A stretch of DNA of 64,000 bases from contig NZ_FQTU01000001.1 of NCBI RefSeq assembly GCF_900128885.1, positions 304,671 to 368,670 on the forward strand. Direction: 5' to 3'. The notes beneath the pieces were generated by a model that worked only from the letters and a program-made list of their open reading frames with translations, was not told the DNA's origin and ran no database searches. Of this stretch, positions 34,250-41,772 are shown one piece after another (position 1 is the first letter of the stretch; each line of letters opens with the position of its first letter). The stretch comes from Alkalibacter saccharofermentans DSM 14828 (GTDB taxonomy: Bacteria; Bacillota; Clostridia; Eubacteriales; Alkalibacteraceae). The position numbers and the translations under genes are program-made.

Positions 34250-35116
34250 TTATAGATATCTAAACTCTTTCAAGCATTTTTCAATCGATTGAACGGTATC
34301 GTCAAATACAAATCCACACCTTTTGATTTTCCCTGTGTCCAGGCGCACGTTTCTTGCACATTCACTATACTTCTTTTCATCCTTTACCAATAGCTCCCTT
34401 ATCTTGCCCTCATCCATCCCGAGCTTCTCCAGTATGAATCTGCTAACATCATACCTGCTTAAATCATTATTGCTGCCTGTATGATAAGTCCCGTAATCCA
34501 GATCGAACACCTTTTCGAATTGATCGATAATATCATATACATATGTCAGTCCTCTATATTCATTACAGGCAACCTTTTGCACTTCTCCCTTAAGTGCAAT
34601 ATTAATCGTATCCCACAATATATTTGGATTTATCGCCAGGTTTCTCTCAGGAAGCCCGAAAAGCCAGGTAAATCTCAAAATCCATAACTTGTTATGAATC
34701 TTTCTTAACTCCCCCTCTGCCTCAAGCTTAGTTATTCCATACTGAGTATTTGGAACCGGCTCATCGATCTCTTTGAAGGGCGCGCCTTTCGTATTTCCGT
34801 TAAAAACCTGTTCTGTACTGAAAAATACCAATTTTGCATCCACTTCTTTAGCAGCCTTGGCAACGTATTTAGCTCCATCTACGTTTATTTTTCTTGCAAG
34901 TTCCTTGTTGTTATCGCAAAATCCGGTATCAGCAACCGCTGCTCCATGAACGATATAATCCGGTTTGAAATCTACTATTGTCTTAATCACCTGTCTTTCA
35001 TCAGTAATATCCAGGGTATCCACATCTGTAGACAATATTTCATACATCGAGCTGTATGCATTTGTAAACCTCTTTCCAAAAAAACCATTTCCCCCTGTTA
35101 CAAATATCTTTTTCAT
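34250..35116 (-). CDS. RmlD-like SDR-family reductase (cassette B)
   Basis: A 288-residue paralogue of the cassette A reductase, similar along its whole length. The NAD(P) loop is TGGNGFFGKRF, the catalytic motif NTQYGITKLEAE keeps YxxxK, and FFSTEQVFNGN, WLFGLPERNL and NEYRGLTYVYDI match the paralogue loops almost exactly. AAAGGAG before ATG 35116 sets the start, six codons inside the longest frame. Retention of both copies beside paired PTS genes argues for a role in the metabolism of the transported sugars and not in cell-wall rhamnose. The reaction is unknown. Confidence 0.78.
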   Translation of the reverse strand: MKKIFVTGGNGFFGKRFTNAYSSMYEILSTDVDTLDITDERQVIKTIVDFKPDYIVHGAAVADTGFCDNNKELARKINVDGAKYVAKAAKEVDAKLVFFSTEQVFNGNTKGAPFKEIDEPVPNTQYGITKLEAEGELRKIHNKLWILRFTWLFGLPERNLAINPNILWDTINIALKGEVQKVACNEYRGLTYVYDIIDQFEKVFDLDYGTYHTGSNNDLSRYDVSRFILEKLGMDEGKIRELLVKDEKKYSECARNVRLDTGKIKRCGFVFDDTVQSIEKCLKEFRYL

Positions 35117-35170
35117 CAGCAATCTCCTTTTCACTTTTATTTACAAGTCAATCATACTCTTTGGAACAAT

Positions 35171-35238
35171 AAAAAAAAAGGACCTAAAGTGCACAATCCT
35201 TACCGCATAATGTGGCAAGGATTGTACCTGTGTCCTTT
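35171..35238 (-). terminator. Nested terminator downstream of the lipoprotein gene
   Basis: The minus strand folds into an outer stem (AAGGAC 35178-35183 with GTCCTT) and an inner 9-bp stem (35193-35201 / 35217-35225), followed by a run of nine U (35171-35179). The inner loop contains an operator-like dyad (see 35200-35218). It terminates the lipoprotein transcript about 55 bases before the cassette B reductase start. Confidence 0.75.
35200..35218 (-). promoter_or_regulatory. Operator-like dyad upstream of the cassette B reductase
   Basis: TTACCGCA, three bases, TGTGGCAA, inside the loop of the terminator hairpin. Its right half equals that of 28097-28104. Both reductase genes thus have such a dyad upstream. 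Confidence 0.45.
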
Positions 35239-35263
35239 ACGAATCGCATAATCTTAATGCTTT

Positions 35264-36013
35264 TTATTTTTCAAGCCAAACTGCAATAAGCTGCCCTGCA
35301 TTGTTTTCGTACCAAGTGGCATTAATTTCATCTTTGTCTTCAATTCCCAGCTCATCAAATTTTTCCGGTGTATTGTAGTATCTCAGAACTAATGTCTCGC
35401 TTGCCGCCGTCGCCTCGAAGCTATTGTTGTCGATTATCCCGTTAAGAGTCAGAGTTGCTGTTTCTAACTGCACATCCTGGCTTGTATTTTCAACTAGAAC
35501 AAACCTGTCCATCCGATTTTGATCATCAATAATCTGATAAAAAACCTTTATCAAATCACCGGTGTTTATCTCCTTATCAGAAAGTTCATCGTAAACGCCT
35601 TCAGCGTACATCATTTTGAATCCTTGTTCTTCATCGATCATCTCAAATGAATTATTGTCTTCAAATCCTACAAAAATCCCTGTTGAAGCTTCAACTTCTA
35701 ATATCTCTATCTCCTGCACGGTCTTTTCGTCTTCAGTCTGGATGTAATCGATCCTAATCTTTTCATCTTCAGTCAGCTTCATATCCTCCACGATATCAAC
35801 TAAACCTGCTTTTCTAAAGATAACGGGCTCGCCATCCACGAGAACTTCCATGCTGTTGGTGTCTGCCAATCCAATGTAATAACCTTCTGTTGTAATTAAA
35901 TCCGCCTCACCACTTCCGTTGTCGTTGCCATTTTCTCCTCCGTTGATGGAGCATCCCGCTGTCAATATCAAAATCAAAAAAATCGCAAATAATGCGCTTG
36001 ATGCTTTTTTCAT
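35264..36013 (-). CDS. Lipoprotein with three internal repeats
   Basis: A 249-residue secreted lipoprotein. It has a signal peptide and lipobox LTAGC with the acylated Cys near residue 21, then a Gly/Asn-rich linker. Three related blocks of about 75 residues follow, each opening with an Asp-Asn-Ser-(Phe/Met)-Glu core: YIGLADTNSMEVL, FVGFEDNNSFEMI and LNGIIDNNSFEAT. I do not recognise the family. It should sit on the outer face of the membrane. The start is taken at ATG 36013, since the in-frame GTG at 36022 is part of the ribosome site. It is a single-gene unit. Confidence 0.7.
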   Translation of the reverse strand: MKKASSALFAIFLILILTAGCSINGGENGNDNGSGEADLITTEGYYIGLADTNSMEVLVDGEPVIFRKAGLVDIVEDMKLTEDEKIRIDYIQTEDEKTVQEIEILEVEASTGIFVGFEDNNSFEMIDEEQGFKMMYAEGVYDELSDKEINTGDLIKVFYQIIDDQNRMDRFVLVENTSQDVQLETATLTLNGIIDNNSFEATAASETLVLRYYNTPEKFDELGIEDKDEINATWYENNAGQLIAVWLEK

Positions 36014-36146
36014 ATTTCTCACCTTCTCTACTTAACTTAAATCTCATTGTATTTATACCCTTAGCTGAATGGTTATATCATTTCTTCCTGAAAAGCTGAT
36101 TTTAGAGCATTTAATTCTCTTCAATCTAGATTTAACAATCTTTTTC

Positions 36147-36175
36147 TTGTATTTTTCTCAAAAAAAGTATAAAAT
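36147..36175 (+). promoter_or_regulatory. Promoter of typA
   Basis: TTGTAT (36147-36152), 17 bases, TAAAAT (36170-36175), about 26 bases before the TypA start region. Confidence 0.55.
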
Positions 36176-36201
36176 AATTAAGTTATATTAATAGAGAGGA
36201 A

Positions 36202-38022
36202 TTGATTACCATCACTACCAACAAAATTATCAATATTGCTGTTATCGCCCACGTAGACGCGGGCAAGTCCACACTTGTAGACGCGTTTTTATCACAGAGC
36301 GGCGTTTTTAGAGAAAATGAAGAGGTTGTAGAATGCGTTATGGATTCAAACGACCTGGAGCGTGAAAGAGGAATTACTATTTACTCAAAAAACTGCTCTG
36401 TCATGTACGAAGACATAAAGATAAATATCGTGGACACCCCTGGCCATGCGGATTTTTCATCCGAGGTTGAAAGAATCATCAAGACCGTAGACACGGTCAT
36501 ACTTCTTGTAGATTCATCTGAAGGACCTATGCCCCAGACAAGGTTCGTGCTCAACAAAGCTCTGGAAATAGGACTTAATCCTATACTGTTAATCAACAAG
36601 ATCGATAAAAAAGACCAACGAGCTGAAGAAGTCGTCGACATGGTATTCGATCTGTTTTTAGAGCTTGGAGCCAATGACGAGCAGCTTGATTTTCCTATAC
36701 TATACGGAATCGCAAGGGACGGAATCGTCAAAAAGAACATGGAAGACGAAGAAAACGGAATCGTTCCGTTGTTTGAAACTATTTTAGAGCACTCTTCTAC
36801 ATACCCCAACTTAAACGACGAGCCTTTACAGCTTCAAATTTCTTCTTTGGCCTACGACGATTACCTGGGCAGATTGGGTATTGGAAGAATCTACAAAGGC
36901 ACTCTTTCAGAGGGCCAGGCTGTGGAAATCTTCAAGGAAGATGAAACCCTGGTAAAAGGTAAAATCGCATCTGTATTTACATATGCAGGCCTAAAGCGAA
37001 TAGCTGTAAAAGAAGCTCAAAGCGGAGACATAGTGGTAATTAGCGGCATCCCACATATTTCAATAGGCGAAACCATAGGTGAAATCGACAAAGTAGATCC
37101 TTTGGAACTGCTGCATATCGAAGAGCCCACTCTATCCATGAACTTTTTGGTAAACAGCTCTCCCTTTGCCGGCAAAGAAGGCAAATACGTTACATCAAGA
37201 CACCTGAAAGCAAGACTCGAAAGAGAGCTTGAAGTAAATGTAGGCCTTAAAGTGGAAACTCTTGACCAAACTGACGGCTTTAAAGTATCCGGAAGAGGCG
37301 AGCTTCACTTGTCCATACTAATTGAGAACATGAGAAGAGAAGGCTACGAGCTGGGCGTATCTAAACCAGAAGTAATAATGCACAGGGAAAACGGCAAGCT
37401 CATGGAACCTGTAGAAAAGGTCCTTATATCGGTACCCCAGGAATTCTCAGGCGCAGTCATTTCCAAGCTGAATGTTAGAAAAGGCGTTATGGAGGCGATG
37501 AATGGAGAAGGTGAGTTTACAAATCTAGAATATTTAGTGCCTACAAGGGGACTGCTTGGATATTCTACAGATTTTATAAACGACACCAGAGGAGAAGGCA
37601 CAATGGTCAGACGTTTTGAGCGTTTCGAGCCATACAAGGGCGAAATTCCTCAAAGAACAAACGGCGTTTTGGTATCTCAAACTGACGGTGAGGCCATGGG
37701 ATATTCCCTGATGAACTTAAGTGAAAGAGCCCAATTCTTTATCGAACCAGGGACAAAAGTTTATGAAGGAATGATCGTGGGACTTAATTCGAGAAGCGAT
37801 GACATGACCGTTAATCCTTGCAAGAACAAGAAAATGACAAATGTTCGTGCCTCCGGCTCTGACGATGCGATAAAGCTTCCACCTGCTTTGAGGCTGACCT
37901 TGGAGGATGCCCTTGAATTCATCAACGACGATGAACTGGTTGAAATCACTCCAGAGCAAATAAGAATCAGAAAGAAATTCCTTAAAGAACTGGACAGAAA
38001 GAGAAGCGGCAAAGTTTCCTGA
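36202..38022 (+). CDS. typA: Translational GTPase TypA/BipA
   Basis: A 606-residue ribosome-associated GTPase. G1 is AHVDAGKSTLVD, G2/switch I is DSNDLERERGITI, G3 DTPGHADF and G4 NKIDKKDQ. The TypA-specific C-terminal domain has VPTRGLLGYSTDFINDTRGEG and NLSERAQFFIEPGTKVYEGM. G1 has Ala where TypA usually has His (HVDHGKT), as in EF-G and tetracycline-protection proteins. The start is non-standard: no ATG precedes the conserved NIAVIAHVD. AGAGGA at 36195-36200 directly abuts TTG 36202, while ATT 36205 and ATC 36211 are better spaced. I keep TTG 36202 with low certainty of the exact first codon. Confidence 0.92.
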   Translation: MITITTNKIINIAVIAHVDAGKSTLVDAFLSQSGVFRENEEVVECVMDSNDLERERGITIYSKNCSVMYEDIKINIVDTPGHADFSSEVERIIKTVDTVILLVDSSEGPMPQTRFVLNKALEIGLNPILLINKIDKKDQRAEEVVDMVFDLFLELGANDEQLDFPILYGIARDGIVKKNMEDEENGIVPLFETILEHSSTYPNLNDEPLQLQISSLAYDDYLGRLGIGRIYKGTLSEGQAVEIFKEDETLVKGKIASVFTYAGLKRIAVKEAQSGDIVVISGIPHISIGETIGEIDKVDPLELLHIEEPTLSMNFLVNSSPFAGKEGKYVTSRHLKARLERELEVNVGLKVETLDQTDGFKVSGRGELHLSILIENMRREGYELGVSKPEVIMHRENGKLMEPVEKVLISVPQEFSGAVISKLNVRKGVMEAMNGEGEFTNLEYLVPTRGLLGYSTDFINDTRGEGTMVRRFERFEPYKGEIPQRTNGVLVSQTDGEAMGYSLMNLSERAQFFIEPGTKVYEGMIVGLNSRSDDMTVNPCKNKKMTNVRASGSDDAIKLPPALRLTLEDALEFINDDELVEITPEQIRIRKKFLKELDRKRSGKVS

Positions 38023-38070
38023 TAATAAACTAAGCTACCGAAATTAAGATGCACCCCAAATGTTGATATG

Positions 38071-38134
38071 CTCCTTTCAAAGTAAACACTTGAAATAACA
38101 AAAATTTCGAATCTACTTTGAGAGGAGTTTTTCT
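38071..38134 (+). terminator. Terminator downstream of typA
   Basis: A 14-bp stem with one mismatch (38071-38084 / 38114-38127) and a 29-base loop is followed by TTTTTCTT. It lies about 50 bases after the typA stop. Confidence 0.65.
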
Positions 38135-38605
38135 TATGCCTAGAAATATAATTAGTATCAAGTTAAAAATCGATAAAGCCGCAAATACGCCACCACAGAT
38201 AATCTGAATCGGCTGAAGTGTTCCCTTGACCCTTTTCTGCTTCTTGAAAAAAGAGCAAAAGCTTAGGTATCGGAAATTCTCGAGCGACATGGCCTGATAC
38301 CAAATGAGCTTTTGCCACATGAGACGATTACGCAATCAGAAATCGGCCTTGGTATAAGTATCCTTCCACAACTGATTCTGAAGCGTCTGCCATAACATAT
38401 AGCAGAAAAAGAGCAGGATGTGCCGCCATACAAGAATATCGGCCTTATTATGAGAGATAAAAAGACCGCATCTTTGGCGGTAAAGAAATTTATAGACTAT
38501 TTAAAATATTGATAGTATTCTTATAATGTGTATATATTTGATATCTTCTCCCATACGTTGGGTTCTAAAAAATCAAAATATATTAAGAAATAAGGAGCGG
38601 TATTT
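38135..38605. other. Non-coding or decayed region upstream of the GGDEF gene
   Basis: About 470 bases without a supportable gene. On the minus strand (38420 to 38140) a frame reads WRHILLFF, then a stop, then MWQKLIWYQAMSLENF and a basic stretch FKKQKRVKGTLQ. This has the look of a decayed open reading frame, possibly a transposase tail, but I cannot name a family. AGGAGCGG (38592-38599) before 38606 is the ribosome site of the next gene. Confidence 0.4.
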
Positions 38606-40603
38606 ATGAAACTTGATACTCAAACCCTTGCTTTTATGTTGAGCCTAGCCTTTTTTATCCAGTTTATAGCTCTTTTTGTTCAATATAAAATTGGAAATAG
38701 AACTTATAATGGCATTGGATGGTGGCTACTGGGTTCTAGCCTAATGGCACTTGGGGTAATCTTTATGCCTATGATTAACGTAAAATCACTAGAAATACTT
38801 GCTAGGATTGCTAACCCACTGATGGTCTTAGGTCAAATTTTCCTCTATATTGGCATTATACGATTTTTTGATAAGAAAGAGAATCTATGGATGCTCAGCT
38901 CAATTTATATTATATTTAGCCTTTTTTATTATTACTATATGTATTTTAGTAATAGTATTTCTAGTCGTTCAATTGTAATAAATGTTGCGTTAGCTGCGAT
39001 TTCATTTCTGAGCGCACGCAAGCTATTCTCCGAAAAAGACAGCCTTATCGCTACCTCAGCCAACTTTATCGCTACTGTTTTTCTCATCTATGGAGTTTTT
39101 TTAACTACGCGTTTTTTTTGGACAATCAGTATACCCCCTGCACAAACGTATCTTGAGCACGCTTCTATTCTTAACGCAGGATTTATTGTTTCAACTGTAG
39201 CCAGTACTCTATGGACTTTTGGGTTTATCCTCATGAATAACCAGCGTCTGAATATAGAAAACCGCTTAGAAAAAGAAAAAATGCAATTGGTTTTCAACAC
39301 AAGTCCTGATGCTGCATTGATAACTCGATTGAGTGATGGTTTATTTGTAGACGTTAATGTTGGATTTACAGTTCTTTCCGGTTATACTCGTGATGAAGTA
39401 CTTGGATCCTCCACAATAAATATTAATGTCTGGCATAATACTGAGGATCGAAAACTATTTCTCGCTGAATTGAATGATCAAGGGATTTGTGAAAACAAGG
39501 AATTTATTTTTCATCGCAAAGACGGCAATCAATTTTTCGGAATGATCTCCGCCAGAATTATTTTAATTCAGTCGATACCACATATTGTCAGCGTTGTTCG
39601 CGATATAACCGAACGCAAACAGGCTGAAGAGGCGCTTATGGAAAGCGAGGAACAATATCGATCTATCCTCAACGCTTCCCCTGATAACATAACCATCACG
39701 GACCTAGATGGACGCATCCTCATGATTTCACCAGCGGCAAAAAAAATGTTCGGTTACGAACCGAATTTTGATAAGTTTATTGGCATGCGACTCCTTGACT
39801 TCATCGTGCCCGAGGATATTGAAAGGGCACAATCCAACCTCCTACTAATGTACCAAGGAGATCCCAGGAGGCCGAATGAATACCGGGGAGTGCGTAAAGA
39901 TAAAAGCATCTTTAATATTGAGGTAAATAGCGGGTTTGTTCGAAACGCCAACGGACAACCGATTAAAATGGTATTTATTATCCGTGATATAACAGAGCGC
40001 AAGCTGGCTGAGCAGCATATACAAGAGCTCGTTCAACAGCTTGAAATCGAGAAAAATACAGCTCAACTCAATTCAATAACAGATAGTCTGACCGGATTGG
40101 TGAATCGTAGATTTTTCGATATGGCTCTCAATACGGAGTTTTACAGGTTGAAGCGCTTTGGGGCAACTTTGTCTCTAATCATGCTCGATGTCGACCATTT
40201 CAAAAAATTCAATGACAGCTATGGCCACTTAGCCGGGGATGATTGTTTGATAAGGATTGGAACTACGCTTAAGACGATTGTCGGAAGAGCAACTGACATT
40301 GTTGCACGATTTGGTGGAGAAGAGTTTGCTGTTATCCTGCCGGTAACAGAACGCCTTGGCGCGGAAACTTTGGCGGAAAGAATTCGAAAAGGCGTTGAGG
40401 ATCTCTCGATTCCTCACTCTGCATCCGATACTGCTGAATATGTTACGGTTAGCCTTGGAGTTGTAAGCGTTAACACGATTAGCTTATTTTCACCAAAACA
40501 AGTAGTCGCAATGGCAGATGAAGCTCTGTATAGCTCTAAAAAACAAGGCCGTAATCGAATAACATTTGCCAATGATAAAACAACCTTCGTAAACTCGCTG
40601 TAA
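38606..40603 (+). CDS. Membrane PAS-PAS-GGDEF diguanylate cyclase
   Basis: A 665-residue protein predicted to make cyclic di-GMP. Residues 1-215 form about six to seven membrane helices (a sensor module of unknown ligand). PAS1 (225-340) and PAS2 (350-470) follow, each ending in a DITERK boundary, then a short coiled coil and the GGDEF domain (495-655) beginning DSLTGLVNRRFF. The active-site motif is GGEEF (570-574). RATD (561-564) sits exactly five residues before it and is the product-inhibition I-site. Both active and inhibitory sites are intact, so a functional feedback-controlled cyclase is likely. A gene-free gap of 344 bases follows. Confidence 0.9.
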   Translation: MKLDTQTLAFMLSLAFFIQFIALFVQYKIGNRTYNGIGWWLLGSSLMALGVIFMPMINVKSLEILARIANPLMVLGQIFLYIGIIRFFDKKENLWMLSSIYIIFSLFYYYYMYFSNSISSRSIVINVALAAISFLSARKLFSEKDSLIATSANFIATVFLIYGVFLTTRFFWTISIPPAQTYLEHASILNAGFIVSTVASTLWTFGFILMNNQRLNIENRLEKEKMQLVFNTSPDAALITRLSDGLFVDVNVGFTVLSGYTRDEVLGSSTININVWHNTEDRKLFLAELNDQGICENKEFIFHRKDGNQFFGMISARIILIQSIPHIVSVVRDITERKQAEEALMESEEQYRSILNASPDNITITDLDGRILMISPAAKKMFGYEPNFDKFIGMRLLDFIVPEDIERAQSNLLLMYQGDPRRPNEYRGVRKDKSIFNIEVNSGFVRNANGQPIKMVFIIRDITERKLAEQHIQELVQQLEIEKNTAQLNSITDSLTGLVNRRFFDMALNTEFYRLKRFGATLSLIMLDVDHFKKFNDSYGHLAGDDCLIRIGTTLKTIVGRATDIVARFGGEEFAVILPVTERLGAETLAERIRKGVEDLSIPHSASDTAEYVTVSLGVVSVNTISLFSPKQVVAMADEALYSSKKQGRNRITFANDKTTFVNSL

Positions 40604-40947
40604 ATGTATCTTTCAAAGTGTAGAGTACCCCAGTCACGACAATATGAGTGCCTAGAATATAGTTCTTTTGTGGTTACAACATAGGTTAATCTCTTCGCTT
40701 CGACAACAATGAATATTTTAATTAACATTATTCGATATATAGAATATAATAAATTTAAATATTTAAATATTTAAATATTTAAATAAGCATGAGGTGTAAA
40801 TACTTAGAGTGTATAACCCCAAAATAAGCAGCTGATAAGCGTCTAGCTTACTCCATTATAAGCCGAGAAGTCCATTGATTGAAAAAAATAAGTGAATTCA
40901 GCTTTTATAGACTTTTTAATGAAAAAAAGCATGTTCGAGGAGATAAG
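40604..40947. other. Gap before the CheR operon
   Basis: No gene is seen. The frame of CheR is open from 40879, but the ribosome site places the start at 40948. The most notable content is the ATTTAAAT repeat at 40751-40785. Confidence 0.4.
40751..40785. repeat. Tandem 8-bp repeat (ATTTAAAT)
   Basis: About four copies of the 8-bp unit ATATTTAA in a row in an otherwise unremarkable spacer. AT-rich tandem repeats of this type can bend DNA or vary in number; no function is evident. Confidence 0.7.
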
Positions 40948-41772
40948 ATGAACAACGAAATAATACATAGCGTGCGAAGCATCTACGGATTAGATATCTC
41001 AAAGTATGATATTTCATTTCTTAAACGAGCGGTGGAAAAAAGATGCTCGATTACAGAAACCAAGAACATTTCCGACTATATACAATATTTATCAAGCAAT
41101 TCCGATGAAGCGACAATACTCTTCCAATCATTGAATATTATCCATACTGAATTTTTCAGAAATCCTCTAACTTTTGCACATTTAGAGCAATGGATCCTGC
41201 CGCGTCTGATGGAAGAAAAATCAGACAATAATGAGCTGAGGATCTGGTCTGCAGGTTGTTCGTCAGGTCAGGAAGTTTATTCAATCGCAATGCTGATTGA
41301 AAGTATAACTTCAAAAAAACAAATAAAAAAGAGGTATCGCATTATTGCCACGGACATATCTGAATCAGCGCTTCACGCGGCAAAAAAAGGTGAATACAAT
41401 GAAAAGGACATTCAGATGATCAGGGTTAAAGACTTAAACGATTTTTTTGTCAAATCAGGCGAAAAATACAAAGTATGCGATCGGTTGAAACAACATGTGA
41501 GTTTTTCTACCTATGATCTTCTTGATAACCGATCAGCTTGCCCTCAAGAGAGCATCTTTGGCAATTTCGATCTCGTTGTATGCAGTAATATGTTGTTTTA
41601 CTACAAACCAAATTACCAGCATAACATGGTAAAGAAGTTGATTGATTCGATGGATGAACATGGATATCTGATAACAGGCGAAGCGGAAATGCAAATCGTT
41701 GCTAAATTCAAGGATTTGTTTTTGGTAGTCCCACCTTCCCCGATATTTAAAAAACGAAGGGGTGCAAAATGA
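40948..41772 (+). CDS. CheR-family methyltransferase
   Basis: A 274-residue S-adenosylmethionine-dependent methyltransferase of the chemotaxis-receptor type. The N-terminal helical domain includes EKRCSITETKNISDYIQYL. FFRNPLTF follows, then the SAM site IWSAGCSSGQEVYSIAML (near 100), IATDISESALHAAKKGEY, and FDLVVCSNMLFYY, all CheR hallmarks. GAGGAG lies 6 bases before ATG 40948. Its stop overlaps the next ATG (ATGA at 41769-41772). No CheB, CheA or receptor gene is in the window, so the target may be the kinase next door or receptors elsewhere. Confidence 0.9.
   Translation: MNNEIIHSVRSIYGLDISKYDISFLKRAVEKRCSITETKNISDYIQYLSSNSDEATILFQSLNIIHTEFFRNPLTFAHLEQWILPRLMEEKSDNNELRIWSAGCSSGQEVYSIAMLIESITSKKQIKKRYRIIATDISESALHAAKKGEYNEKDIQMIRVKDLNDFFVKSGEKYKVCDRLKQHVSFSTYDLLDNRSACPQESIFGNFDLVVCSNMLFYYKPNYQHNMVKKLIDSMDEHGYLITGEAEMQIVAKFKDLFLVVPPSPIFKKRRGAK

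Noticed and set aside
38030..38335. A 101-codon minus-strand open frame after typA
   Set aside because: Runs through the terminator hairpin, has no ribosome site and its tail is plain intergenic DNA; treated as part of a decayed region.
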